A stretch of 64,000 nt of DNA from contig NZ_JAKQZG010000005.1 in the NCBI RefSeq assembly GCF_024359545.1, positions 124,001-188,000 of the forward strand, read 5' to 3'. The translations under genes were made by a program, and so were the position numbers. Source of the stretch: Jiella marina. GTDB taxonomy: Bacteria; Pseudomonadota; Alphaproteobacteria; Rhizobiales; Rhizobiaceae. Below are positions 17,370-26,779 of the stretch, one piece after another (position 1 is the stretch's first letter; every line of letters begins with the position of its first letter). The notes below the pieces were generated by a model. That model had not been told where the DNA came from. It saw only the letters and a list, made by a program, of their open reading frames with translations, and made no database searches.

Positions 17370-17386
17370 TTAACCATTCATTAACC
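17370..17386 (+). promoter_or_regulatory. CtrA-type box upstream of fliF
   Basis: TTAA-N7-TTAACC with perfect spacing (TTAA 17370-17373, TTAACC 17381-17386), about 75 bases before the fliF start, a position suited to a promoter-proximal activator site. In Caulobacter fliF is a classic CtrA target; here the link is inferred from the motif. Confidence 0.7.
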
Positions 17387-17461
17387 GGGGCCTCACGCAA
17401 GCTTTCGTCGGCAATGTCCCGCTGAACTATTCGGCAGTGACGTGCGCAAGAGGCATAAAAC

Positions 17462-19165
17462 ATGGCATCGGCCATCAGCGGGCAGGCCCAACAGATCATG
17501 ACGAATCTCTCCGGTCTCGGGGTGCGGAAACTCTCCGCCCTCGGTCTGGTCGGATTCCTCGTCGTCGCGCTGGTCGGCCTCGGCAGCTATTATCTTTCGC
17601 GGCCCGACATGGAGACGCTCTATTCGGGCCTCGACCGGACCGACGTGACGCGGATCGGCGCCGAACTGACCGAAGCGGGCATTCCCTTCGACATCAACGC
17701 GAAGGGCGATGCGATCATGACGCCCTTCTCGCAGACCGCCTCGGCCCGCATGCTGCTTGCCGAAAAGGGTCTGCCGCGGTCGGAAAACGCCGGCTACGAG
17801 CTCTTCGACAATCTCGGCTCGATCGGCCTGACCTCCTTCATGCAGGAGATCACCCGGGTGAGGGCGCTCGAAGGCGAGATCGCACGCACGATCCAGACGC
17901 TGTCGAACGTGCGCGCGGCTCGCGTCCACATCGTCCTGCCGGACGAAGGGAGCTTCCGCCGCAACGAGCGCCGACCCTCCGCCAGCGTCGTCATCCGGAC
18001 CGACACGCCTGAGGACTTCGCGTCCGCTCAGGCGATCCGCTATCTCGTCTCCTCCGCCATTCCAGGCATGACGCCGGACGAGGTGACGATCCTCAATTCC
18101 GACGGAACGCTCCTGGCCTCCGGCGATGATTCGGCTTCTTCGGCGCCGACCAAGCTCTTTGGTATCGAGCGGGTCGTGGCCAAGAGCGTCGAGGATTCGA
18201 TCCGTCGCACGCTTTCTCCCTATCTCGGTGTCGGCAATTTCCAGACCAGCGTGACCACGCGCCTGAATACCGATCGCCGCCAGATCAACGAGAGGATCTT
18301 CGATCCCGACGTCCGGGTCGAGCGGTCGGTCCGCACGATCCGCGAAGAGGCCTTGAGCGAGAACTCGACCAAGCAGAATGCTGTCGGCGTGCAGCAGGAC
18401 ATCCAGCCCGCTGCCGGTCAGGCCGAATCGAGCAGTGGCCAAAGCTCCAAGGAAGACACCGAGCGCCGCGAAGAGCTGACCAACTACGAGATCAATGAGA
18501 AGACCGTCTCGACGACCAGCGAAGGCTACGCCGTCGAGAAGCTGTCGATCGCCGTCGTGATCAACCAGCAGCGGTTGAAGGAATCGCTCGGCGAAAACGC
18601 CACCGACGCCGATATTGCCGCGCGGCTCGACGAGATCAGGGCGCTCGTCGCCTCGGCTTCGGGCCTTTCCGAAGAGCGTGGTGATCAGCTCAAGATCACG
18701 GCCGTCGACTTCATCGACAACGCCACGTCCCTCGAGCCGATCCCGTCGCCGGGCCTGGGCGAGATGTTCATGCGCCAGTCGGGCACGCTGATCAATGCGC
18801 TGACGATCCTGACTGTTGCCGTGCTGGTGATCTGGTTCGGCCTCAAGCCGGCGGTGCGCGCCATCATCGCCGCTCCGGCCGGTCGCGAGGACGAGGACGG
18901 CCTGCCGCAGATCGAGGGTGGCGACGATGCCGGTGGTCTGGCGCTGCCCGGCGCGGATGGCGGAGACTTCGACTTCGGCGCCGCACCAGCTTCCATCGAT
19001 ATATCCCAGTTCGGAGGCGGGCAGCCGCCCTTCATGTCGAACTTCGACGATGCGGATGACGAGGGTGTGAGTCCCCAGGCGCGCCTCGAGAAGCTCGTCG
19101 ATCTCGACGAGGTCAAGGCGGCCAACGTCCTCAAACAGTGGATCCACCAGAAAGAAGCGGCCTAA
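17462..19165 (+). CDS. fliF: Flagellar MS-ring protein FliF
   Basis: A 567-residue MS-ring subunit. A first transmembrane helix (LGLVGFLVVALVGLGSYYL, about 32-50) precedes the YscJ/FliF ring-building domain (METLYSGLDRTDVTRIGAEL; SARMLLAEKGLPRS; EITRVRALEGEIARTIQTL), a second ring domain, and a C-terminal transmembrane helix (ALTILTVAVLVIWFGLKPAV). The cytoplasmic tail ends LEKLVDLDEVKAANVLKQWI, the FliG-binding segment. The fliG gene itself is not next door. Start ATG 17462 follows AGG. Confidence 0.96.
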   Translation: MASAISGQAQQIMTNLSGLGVRKLSALGLVGFLVVALVGLGSYYLSRPDMETLYSGLDRTDVTRIGAELTEAGIPFDINAKGDAIMTPFSQTASARMLLAEKGLPRSENAGYELFDNLGSIGLTSFMQEITRVRALEGEIARTIQTLSNVRAARVHIVLPDEGSFRRNERRPSASVVIRTDTPEDFASAQAIRYLVSSAIPGMTPDEVTILNSDGTLLASGDDSASSAPTKLFGIERVVAKSVEDSIRRTLSPYLGVGNFQTSVTTRLNTDRRQINERIFDPDVRVERSVRTIREEALSENSTKQNAVGVQQDIQPAAGQAESSSGQSSKEDTERREELTNYEINEKTVSTTSEGYAVEKLSIAVVINQQRLKESLGENATDADIAARLDEIRALVASASGLSEERGDQLKITAVDFIDNATSLEPIPSPGLGEMFMRQSGTLINALTILTVAVLVIWFGLKPAVRAIIAAPAGREDEDGLPQIEGGDDAGGLALPGADGGDFDFGAAPASIDISQFGGGQPPFMSNFDDADDEGVSPQARLEKLVDLDEVKAANVLKQWIHQKEAA

Positions 19166-19168
19166 GCG

Positions 19169-20005
19169 ATGATGTCCCTCGCAGAATACCTCACGGAATT
19201 TCCCGAGGAGAACGGCAAGCCGTTCCAGAACCTCAAGGCGCCCAAGCCGAAGCGGGAAAAGCCAACCTTCGAGCACCTGACGCTGGTCTCCAGTCAGGTC
19301 GCCAAGAAGAAAAAGAAGAAGGTGCCGGAAAGCCTGGCGGCCATTCCGGACATGTCGGAAGCCGAAGACGCTCTGGACAAGGTGGAGTTCGACGCCGCCG
19401 ACTTCGGCTTTGACAACGCCGCTGAGGCCCCGGAGGCGTTCGCCGCCCCAGAGCCGGCGATCACGGCGGAGGACGTCGAGGCCGCTCGCGCCGAAGGACA
19501 CGAAGCCGGGCGCGAAGAGGCGATGCAGGAACTCGAGCAGCGCGTTGCCGCGGCCGTCGAGGAAGCCTTGGCCGCAGAGCGTGAAAAGGCCGCGGCGGCT
19601 CAGGCCGAAGCCGTCGAGCAGGCGCGTCTCGATGCTCTGGCCGAAGAAGGCGCCAGGCTCGGCGAAGTTCTGACAGAGCGTCTCGACCGGGTGGAAACGG
19701 CGCTGCGGACCTCGTTCTTCGGCGTCGTCAAGCCGCTCGTCGTCGACGTTCGCATGCGCCAGACCATGGAAGATCTTGCCGCAGCCGTCGCCACGCTCGC
19801 GGTCGACGGTCGCGCTCTGTCTCTACAGGCGGTGGGTCCTGCGGCTCTCCTCGACGCGTTCTCCGAAGCGCTCGGCGAACGCCGTGGCTTCGTGGCCTTC
19901 GAAGCGGACGAGACCATGGGCGACATCCGGATCGTCTGCGATCAGACCACGCTCGAGACCCGTCTCGGCCAATGGAAAACCGCACTTGAAGAGGCTCTTC
20001 AGTGA
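19169..20005 (+). CDS. FliH-like flagellar export ATPase regulator
   Basis: A 278-residue cytoplasmic protein with a Lys-rich N-terminal part (KKKKKKV at about 49-55), an acidic Ala-rich linker, a long Ala/Glu coiled coil (about 100-165) with the GHEAGREEAMQE repeat pattern of FliH/YscL proteins, and a globular C-terminal domain. FliH-type proteins form the stator of the FliI ATPase. The assignment rests on architecture and on its place between fliF and motB, since these proteins are poorly conserved. Its start follows the fliF stop by three bases, and its stop overlaps motB. Confidence 0.6.
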   Translation: MMSLAEYLTEFPEENGKPFQNLKAPKPKREKPTFEHLTLVSSQVAKKKKKKVPESLAAIPDMSEAEDALDKVEFDAADFGFDNAAEAPEAFAAPEPAITAEDVEAARAEGHEAGREEAMQELEQRVAAAVEEALAAEREKAAAAQAEAVEQARLDALAEEGARLGEVLTERLDRVETALRTSFFGVVKPLVVDVRMRQTMEDLAAAVATLAVDGRALSLQAVGPAALLDAFSEALGERRGFVAFEADETMGDIRIVCDQTTLETRLGQWKTALEEALQ

Positions 20006-21282
20006 GCGATCAGTCCGAAGCCGGTCATCTGGAAAAGCAGGAGATCATCATCGTTCGCCGCGGTCGCGGCGGCGAGGATGCGCACCATGGCGGTGTCTGG
20101 AAGATCGCGTTCGCGGACTTCATGACCGCGATGATGGCGTTCTTCCTGGTGATGTGGCTGACGAATTCCTCGGAGATCGCCACCCGCAAGCAGGTGGCGC
20201 AGTATTTCAACCCGATCAAGCTGAACGATCCTTCGCCCGCCACGCGTGGCATCAAGCAGAAGGATGACGGCGCGGATCGCGAATCCAACCAGAATGGCGA
20301 AAGCATCGCGGAGACCAATGGCGACCCGCGCGGGCATCCGATTGCCGGCGACGAGACGGGCGGCGAGGAAAAGGCGCTGTTCCGCGATCCCTATGCCGTG
20401 CTCGCCGAAATCGCAGCCGAGAGCAACCAGTCCGGCTCGGGGACGCAGAAGGGAAAGCCCGACGGAACGGGGCTGCCCGGCATGAACGGCGGCGACGCCT
20501 ATCGCGATCCCTTTGATCCGGAGTCCTGGCAGCTTACGCCGAATGTCATGGAGAGCGGTGGCCGGCTGGAGGATTTGCCGCCCATCGAGTTCCGCACGGC
20601 GGTCGTGCCGACGGTCGACCCGATGACCGATCGAGAAGATGCCGGTCCGGGTGCGGGCGGCGACGATTACAATGGTAAAGGCCCCGGGGAAGGCGAAGAC
20701 CTGGAGAAGAAGGGTCGGGAGTCCAACGGAGACGAGGCCGGCGCGCCTGCCGCCAAGGGGCCGAATGCGGAAGGTGAGGGCGCCGACAAGGGTGATGAAG
20801 CGGGCGAGGGCGTCGATCTCGACGTTGCCGAGAAGCTGAAAGCCGAAATCGACGTGGAACTGGCCAAGCTCGGCGATGACATACCTTCGCGTATCGAAGT
20901 GACCAAGGGCGATGGGGGCGTGAAGATCTCGTTGGCCGACGACGTTTCCTCCGGCATGTTCCCGGTGGGGTCGGCAAAGCCGACGCCGGAGGCAGTCGCG
21001 ATGATGGAGCGCATCGCTGCGGTGATCTCGAAGCAACCGGGCGAGATCCGGATCAGCGGCCACACCGATTCCCGTCCTTTCACCAGCAAGGACTATGACA
21101 ATTGGCGTCTTTCGACGGCGCGTGCCCACATGGCCTATTACATGCTCGCGCGCGGGGGACTCGATGAGGAACGGGTGAAGTCCATCGAAGGCTTTGCCGA
21201 CCGCAAACCGCGAGTTGCCGACGATCCGGAAGCCGCCATCAACCGTCGCATCGAGATCTTCCTGACCGAGACGAAGGCATGA
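20002..21282 (+). CDS. motB: Flagellar stator protein MotB
   Basis: A 426-residue stator subunit. The single transmembrane helix (WKIAFADFMTAMMAFFLVMW) carries the proton-binding Asp at about residue 39. A long, disordered, Gly/Glu-rich linker follows (about 85-280), then an OmpA-like peptidoglycan-binding domain with SGHTDSRPFTS and RRIEIFLTE. The linker is longer than in enteric MotB, in line with rhizobial MotB working with MotC. MotA is not encoded nearby. It overlaps both the upstream and downstream genes by four bases. Confidence 0.94.
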   Translation: MSDQSEAGHLEKQEIIIVRRGRGGEDAHHGGVWKIAFADFMTAMMAFFLVMWLTNSSEIATRKQVAQYFNPIKLNDPSPATRGIKQKDDGADRESNQNGESIAETNGDPRGHPIAGDETGGEEKALFRDPYAVLAEIAAESNQSGSGTQKGKPDGTGLPGMNGGDAYRDPFDPESWQLTPNVMESGGRLEDLPPIEFRTAVVPTVDPMTDREDAGPGAGGDDYNGKGPGEGEDLEKKGRESNGDEAGAPAAKGPNAEGEGADKGDEAGEGVDLDVAEKLKAEIDVELAKLGDDIPSRIEVTKGDGGVKISLADDVSSGMFPVGSAKPTPEAVAMMERIAAVISKQPGEIRISGHTDSRPFTSKDYDNWRLSTARAHMAYYMLARGGLDEERVKSIEGFADRKPRVADDPEAAINRRIEIFLTETKA

Positions 21283-22739
21283 CACGCATGACCAGGCCTC
21301 GGCATACCGCAATGGCCGTCATCCTGGCGGCTCTGTGGTCCGGCACCGCTCTGGCGGAGGATGGCCATGGGGCGGAGAAGGGGGCCACCCCGTCGCAGCT
21401 CGTTCGCGAGGCGGCCGAGCAGGCAAGGCGTGACCATGGCGCCACCGGCATGGAGCCATCGCTGGATGGCGCCGGCCATGGACCGGAGCATGCGGCTAAC
21501 GTCCATTCCGGTGATGGGGGTGCTGCGCATGACGGTGACGATCCGGATGCGGCGGATGGTGAACACTCGAGCGACGCCGCCGCGCATGGCGGTGGTCACG
21601 ACCAGGGTGAAGAAGAGGGTCACGATGACCACGAAGCTCCGCCGGTCAGGGGTCCGCAACCCTACGAAGCGATCCGGTCGCTGCAGTTCCTTCATGATCA
21701 GGCCGCCCATGGGAACCGGTCGGCCAACCGCGTGCAGTCCCAGCTACTTCGGTGGTTCGGCCCGACATTCGAGCGCACGTCGCCGGATGTCTGGAAGGAT
21801 CGACGCAATCTTCGCGCGGCGGCGCTCTTCGTTCTGAGCGGCGGTCCGCCCTCGGTACTTCGCAAGATCATGGCAAGGGTCGATTTCGACGAGGCCGATG
21901 AGGCGCTTCTCGAAGGGGCGCTCGCCTATGTCGAGAACGATATCCGCAAGGCCGAGAGACTGCTTTCGTCACTCGACGTTGACGAAATGGAGCCCGTCTT
22001 CGGCGCGCAGGTCAATCTCGCCGTGGCGCAACTCGTCGAGAAGAAGGACCCGGCGGAGGCCCTGAATCGGCTCGAGCGCGTCATGCTGGATGCACCCGGA
22101 ACCCTCCTGGAAGAGGCGGCGCTGCGCCTGGGCGTCATGCTCGCGGAGCATCACGGCGATACGGATAAGGCCGATCGCTATGCTCGTCTTTATTTTGATC
22201 GTTACTACAGATCTGTTTACGCAGGTAACTTTCGCGCCAGATTTTCATCAGTATATGTCGCCCGTCCGGCCGGTTCTGAAGAAAAGACCATCGCGACCAT
22301 CGCCGACGCCGTCACCCGGATCCCGCCGGATCAGCAGATCGACATCTATCTTTCGATTGGAAGGCGGGCCCTCGTGGCTGGCAACCTGAAGCTTTGCGGA
22401 ATGGCGGCCGACGAAGCGATGAAGATCGGCAATGTCAGCAAGTCCGCCCGGCAGCGGGCGCAACTGTACCAGGCCGCCTCCACCCTCACGGAGCGCGATA
22501 CTACGGAGACACTCGCTTCGCTGAAGGCGATCAACCGTGACGAGCTTCACGTCGCGGACCAGAAACTGCTGGACGCCGCCTTTGGCGTTCTTGGGGAAAT
22601 CCGTAAACCACTTATGACGGACAGAGCGAGAGATCCAGAGGACCTGATGTCGGAGACCGCGCTCGACACATCGGTCCTCGACCGTGCCAATTCCGTTCTC
22701 GACGCCGTTCGCAATGACCTTAAGGAACTGGATCAATGA
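21279..22739 (+). CDS. motC: Periplasmic motility protein MotC
   Basis: A 486-residue periplasmic motor protein. A signal peptide (ending SGTALAED) is followed by an unusual stretch (about residues 30-125) very rich in His, Asp, Gly and Ala, and then the MotC core beginning PYEAIRSLQFLHDQAAHG and containing LRWFG, VRPA-like and LSIGRRALVAG segments. In Sinorhizobium MotC interacts with MotB in the periplasm to control motor speed. The operon order motB-motC-fliK is the rhizobial standard. The His-rich insertion is discussed as a finding. Confidence 0.9.
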   Translation: MTRMTRPRHTAMAVILAALWSGTALAEDGHGAEKGATPSQLVREAAEQARRDHGATGMEPSLDGAGHGPEHAANVHSGDGGAAHDGDDPDAADGEHSSDAAAHGGGHDQGEEEGHDDHEAPPVRGPQPYEAIRSLQFLHDQAAHGNRSANRVQSQLLRWFGPTFERTSPDVWKDRRNLRAAALFVLSGGPPSVLRKIMARVDFDEADEALLEGALAYVENDIRKAERLLSSLDVDEMEPVFGAQVNLAVAQLVEKKDPAEALNRLERVMLDAPGTLLEEAALRLGVMLAEHHGDTDKADRYARLYFDRYYRSVYAGNFRARFSSVYVARPAGSEEKTIATIADAVTRIPPDQQIDIYLSIGRRALVAGNLKLCGMAADEAMKIGNVSKSARQRAQLYQAASTLTERDTTETLASLKAINRDELHVADQKLLDAAFGVLGEIRKPLMTDRARDPEDLMSETALDTSVLDRANSVLDAVRNDLKELDQ

Positions 22740-25700
22740 CGTTGCCGGTGCGCGTTTCCGTTGAGGCCGGAACGGCTTCTTCAGCACGGTCGGCGGACCG
22801 CGGCCGCGGCCAGGTTGCCGACGATGGCAAGGGTTTCGAATCGCTTCTGAAGGGGAAGACTTCGTCGGACGACGAAAAGACAGCGGCGCCTCGGACCGAA
22901 GGCAAGGAGCGCAAGGCTGCATCCTCGGCCGGTCAGAAGCGCGAGGCGCAGACTGCCGCCCGCACTTCCAGACAGGCCGAGCCCGAAGTCGATGCACGCG
23001 CCGAGGCGCACAGGGACGAGACCGACACGGATAGCGACACGCGCCCTGGTGCGAAAAGCCGGACAACATTCGAAGGGCAGCAGGCGACGGACCGAGCCCC
23101 GAAAATTGACCGGCATGAAGGCAAGGTCGCGACCACTCAGGATTCCCCGGCTGGCCGGCCGTCGTCCATCGAAGGCCCGGACCCCGTCGAGGACGCGTCT
23201 GCCAAGGCCCCGAAGACAGAGGGACAGAAGCCCTCCGAAACAGCGGGACAGGACGACGGCGAAGCCGGCACCAACCGCGAGACCAGTCCCTTTCTGCGCT
23301 CCAGGCTGGCTCTCGACCGGATGTTCGGCGACTTCGCGTCCAGTTCGTTCATGCAGGGTGCCCGACAGGCAAACGCGCTGCCTGGAGCACAGCAGTCCGA
23401 CATTCACGCCAGTCGCTCGCTGTTCGCTCCGATCACCGTCGAGTCCGACCCCGGTTTTCGGAAGATATTCGAGGCCGAGACGAGCGCACGCGCCGTCACG
23501 ACCTCGACAGTCGCGCTCCAATTGTCGGCCGAAGAAAACGCCAGGCGCCTTGGCATCCTTCTGCCGGAAGAGACCGCCAAGGTGGAGCCCAAGCAGGAAC
23601 CACTGCCGACGCAAAACGGTCGCGTCATCGTGACGGTCGGTCGCCCCCAGCTGGTTGTCGAAACGCCGCAGGATGAAACGGCAGGTTCTTCCACCGTGTC
23701 GCCCGACGCCAAGCTGGCAGCGATCCTCGGCGGATTCGGACTGGCGTCGCAGGCCGCCGGAACGGGGACTCCCAAGGTCGAGGACACCGCCGACACGCGC
23801 AAGACTGTACGGCGCACTGCGCCGGGAGAGGCCAAAGCTCCGGTTGAGGACAAGGGCGCATCTGCCGGGCGGGCGCCGCAGGGTGTCCAGGCAGATGCGA
23901 CCGTTTCCGCAGTCCGCGGCGTGGCGAGCGACGCGATCCTCGCTGACACTCGCGCCGGCTCGCCATTGCCCGCCGATCCTCGGGGGAATGCTGCTTCTGC
24001 GACGATCGCCTCAGGTTCGAGGGGCAAGCAGGGTGCTGCCGCCGCTTCCGATTTGCCTCGGGATATGCCTTCCATCGCGCCAAGAATGCAGTCTGCCTTG
24101 CGCGAGCAGGCCATGCCCGGGATCCCTGCGTCGCGCGCGTCTGCCTCGCAACCCGTGGATGGCGCCACAAGACCGACCATCGCGACGACGACACACGTCC
24201 CGACCGAGGGAGCCGAAAAGGTCGTTGGACCCAGCACGAATGGAACGTCGGCGAGCATGGCCGGCGGCGAGCGCACGCTGGGTCTGGGCGGCCGCGTCGA
24301 CATGGTTTCCATGCGCACGGACTTCGAACCGTCTTCACGCCGTAGCGGACGGACACCCACGCCGAGCCAGACACCGCAAGCGCCCGAGCCGGCTGCCGGA
24401 CGCGGGGCGACAAACTCCGCTACGGTGGGCCAGCCCAGTGCCTTGCGTGCCAGTGAGATTGCGACCCCGCTGCCAGGCGTCGACCTTCGGGCTGGCCCCT
24501 CAGTTGGGGCAACTGCAACTGTCGCTGGCGCGGCAACCGCGTCTGTCGGCGCAGATCGCTCCCGGGCATCCGCCGCAACCCGTCCCGTGACCGCTGCCGA
24601 ACCCGCCGCGGCCAGAAGGTCGACCCAAGCCGCGGCAAGCTTCAATCAGCAAGGGGCCAGCGAACCGACTTCGCCCTCCGCCGCCCCGCGCCGCGAGGCG
24701 TCGAACTCTCCCCTCGAAGCTGGCGGTGACAGGCGGCCGCAGACGACGTCTGCCGAGGCCGGCAAGTCCCCCGCGGCCAATCTGGACGCGAGCCGACGCA
24801 CGCTCCCCGATGGCGGTGTGCGCACAGATATGCCCGCGTCCAAGGGCGCTGCGGCCACGGAAAGAGAGCAGGCGCCGTCACGGGGCACACAGGCCGCGAC
24901 CGACGGCTCGCGCACGTCGGTGCGCGATGCTGCCGGCAGACCCGCCGCAGTTGAAGGTCGAAACGCTACCCAGGGCGGCAATGCAAGCGCACGGGTAGAG
25001 ATTCCGCAGGGCGACCGTCAGGCAGCGCCGGCCGCCGCGTCGCGTTCGGCCGGCGAGAGCGGTGCTCGCACGGCTGCGCCATCGGCAGGTAACGCCGCTG
25101 CACCGATGGACGTCGGTTCCGAGATGCCACGATCCGAGGTTCCGGATCGGCGGGACATGGTGAACGCCTTCGAACCTTCCGCTTCTCGGGATGCCACGAA
25201 GGACGAAACCGCCCGCGCTGCGGGCTCGTCCGGCATGCGGGCCCCGGAAGGAGCCGTTGATCGCCAGCCGACAGCGCCACGGGACGTCTTCCAGCGGGCG
25301 GCATCCTCTGCGCCGGTGGCGGGACCATCCTCTGACCCTCAGGGAGCCGGTCGCGGCTCCATCGACACGACCAACGCTCCTGCCGAACGGGCAGTCTCGC
25401 CAGCTCGTCAGCAGACTGAATCCGTGACGTCTCCAGGCCTGCCCGTCCGTGAGCAGCCGGCGACGCAAGCCTCCCAGACCGGTCGGCCTGTCGCCGCCTC
25501 CGGTTTGTCTTCGGCCGATCAATCCGGAATGCCGGCTGCTGCTTCGAAAGACCATACACCGGCCAGCCGGAGCGATGGCACGCCCAGTCAGATGCAGCGC
25601 TCAGCCGTATCCGGTGAGGCGTCCGCCGCGCGATCCGCGACTCCCATGGCGCAGAATGATCCGCTTGCTACCTCCGGATCGCAGAACGGACCCAACGCGC

Positions 25701-26545
25701 GAGAAAACGTTGCTGCGCAACAGCAGCCGCGCAACGCAGCGCCAGCCGATGCAGGCAACCGACAGGCGGAGGCGGCGCCCAGAACCGCTCCGCAGCCAGC
25801 TCAGAACGCCGCAAGCACCAGCGAAACCACCCGTCTCGCTTCGCAGGACGTGCTTCCGCGCATGAGCGAGCTCGGTAACCTCGTTCGCGACGGGAAGAAG
25901 ACCGGGGAAGCCGAAACGCCTTCCAATCGTCCCGTCGGCAAGGGCGAGGCGAACGTGGACACGCTGGAGCAGGCCTTCGCAAAACCCACCGTTTCGAACC
26001 AGGTGGCAAAGGCCGTATCGAATGCCCTCTCGCAGATGGTTCCGGCTTCGGATCACTCCGCCAACGCCGAGCGCACCCGGCTTCGCGCGGGCGGTGCGGC
26101 GCTGAAGACCATCCAGATCCAACTGGCACCGGAAACCCTGGGCAAGGTCAATGTCACGCTGAAGCTGATCGACGGTCAGCTCGCCGTCCACATCGAAGCG
26201 ACCGAGGCCGAGGCCGCGGCGAGCCTCAAGGACGATACGGAAGGGCTGAAAACCCTTCTCAAGTCGGCTGGCTTCGACGTGGACGAGGCTACGGTGACTC
26301 TTGGCTCACGCGATGCAGCGGCGACGAAAGCCGGTTCCGGGCAAGGCCAGACCCAGGGCGAGGCCACCCTTTCGAACCAGTCTCGCGGGGAGCAGGGCGC
26401 AAGCTCGAATGGCCAGTCCTCGTCGCAAGGCGGCGACCAACGACAGGGCGCATCGCGGCAACAGGGCCGGCCTTTCGACGGTGACCGACCTGCAGCGGAC
26501 AATCGGCCGGGCCAGAACCGGGAAGGTCCCTATGTCTATCTCTGA
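22736..26545 (+). CDS. fliK: Flagellar hook-length control protein FliK (MotD type), unusually long
   Basis: A 1269-residue protein. Only the C-terminal domain (about 1115-1190) is recognisable: IQIQLAPETLGKVNVTLKLI and LAVHIEATEAEAAASLK are the FliK C-terminal substrate-switch core. The rest is low-complexity sequence rich in Ala, Ser, Gln, Pro, Arg and Asp, with no predicted fold by eye. FliK measures hook length and switches the export gate from hook to filament proteins; rhizobial MotD was shown to be FliK. Characterised relatives are roughly 400-600 residues, so this one is more than twice as long. No frameshift or stop breaks it. Confidence 0.88.
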   Translation: MTLPVRVSVEAGTASSARSADRGRGQVADDGKGFESLLKGKTSSDDEKTAAPRTEGKERKAASSAGQKREAQTAARTSRQAEPEVDARAEAHRDETDTDSDTRPGAKSRTTFEGQQATDRAPKIDRHEGKVATTQDSPAGRPSSIEGPDPVEDASAKAPKTEGQKPSETAGQDDGEAGTNRETSPFLRSRLALDRMFGDFASSSFMQGARQANALPGAQQSDIHASRSLFAPITVESDPGFRKIFEAETSARAVTTSTVALQLSAEENARRLGILLPEETAKVEPKQEPLPTQNGRVIVTVGRPQLVVETPQDETAGSSTVSPDAKLAAILGGFGLASQAAGTGTPKVEDTADTRKTVRRTAPGEAKAPVEDKGASAGRAPQGVQADATVSAVRGVASDAILADTRAGSPLPADPRGNAASATIASGSRGKQGAAAASDLPRDMPSIAPRMQSALREQAMPGIPASRASASQPVDGATRPTIATTTHVPTEGAEKVVGPSTNGTSASMAGGERTLGLGGRVDMVSMRTDFEPSSRRSGRTPTPSQTPQAPEPAAGRGATNSATVGQPSALRASEIATPLPGVDLRAGPSVGATATVAGAATASVGADRSRASAATRPVTAAEPAAARRSTQAAASFNQQGASEPTSPSAAPRREASNSPLEAGGDRRPQTTSAEAGKSPAANLDASRRTLPDGGVRTDMPASKGAAATEREQAPSRGTQAATDGSRTSVRDAAGRPAAVEGRNATQGGNASARVEIPQGDRQAAPAAASRSAGESGARTAAPSAGNAAAPMDVGSEMPRSEVPDRRDMVNAFEPSASRDATKDETARAAGSSGMRAPEGAVDRQPTAPRDVFQRAASSAPVAGPSSDPQGAGRGSIDTTNAPAERAVSPARQQTESVTSPGLPVREQPATQASQTGRPVAASGLSSADQSGMPAAASKDHTPASRSDGTPSQMQRSAVSGEASAARSATPMAQNDPLATSGSQNGPNARENVAAQQQPRNAAPADAGNRQAEAAPRTAPQPAQNAASTSETTRLASQDVLPRMSELGNLVRDGKKTGEAETPSNRPVGKGEANVDTLEQAFAKPTVSNQVAKAVSNALSQMVPASDHSANAERTRLRAGGAALKTIQIQLAPETLGKVNVTLKLIDGQLAVHIEATEAEAAASLKDDTEGLKTLLKSAGFDVDEATVTLGSRDAAATKAGSGQGQTQGEATLSNQSRGEQGASSNGQSSSQGGDQRQGASRQQGRPFDGDRPAADNRPGQNREGPYVYL

Positions 26546-26779
26546 GATGACAGGGCTTGCGTGTGGCACTCTGGCCACCGGACACACGGCCTTATCGCGC
26601 CATGAGTGTGAAAAGGTACAATTAATGATTTATTAACCAAAAAAATTCCAAAGGGAAAACAAATGGTTAACGCGAAGGGCGAGCGATAGGGTTAACAGAT
26701 CACTAAATTTCAGGATTGGAGCAAGACTGGGGTCAGGTTACCGTTTCTTTACCAACAACGCGGCGGACGGAGGGGTAAA
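26546..26779. other. AT-rich regulatory region upstream of rem
   Basis: This 234-base gap is strikingly AT-rich compared with its flanks. It contains a CtrA box, two further GGTTAAC sites (near 26665 and 26691), and an inverted pair TTAACC/GGTTAA. No gene is visible. Confidence 0.6.
26622..26638 (+). promoter_or_regulatory. CtrA-type box upstream of rem
   Basis: TTAA-N7-TTAACC with perfect spacing (TTAA 26622-26625, TTAACC 26633-26638). CtrA control of the rem/ftcR gene is established in other Hyphomicrobiales, which supports the reading. Confidence 0.7.

Noticed and set aside
17393-19501. 702-codon open frame on the minus strand
   Set aside because: Antisense to fliF and the fliH-like gene; its composition is that of a GC-rich shadow frame.
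22736-26545. Possible fusion or frameshift making FliK too long
   Set aside because: The frame is open throughout with uniform low-complexity composition and a single FliK C-terminal domain; no internal start or second domain suggests a fusion.
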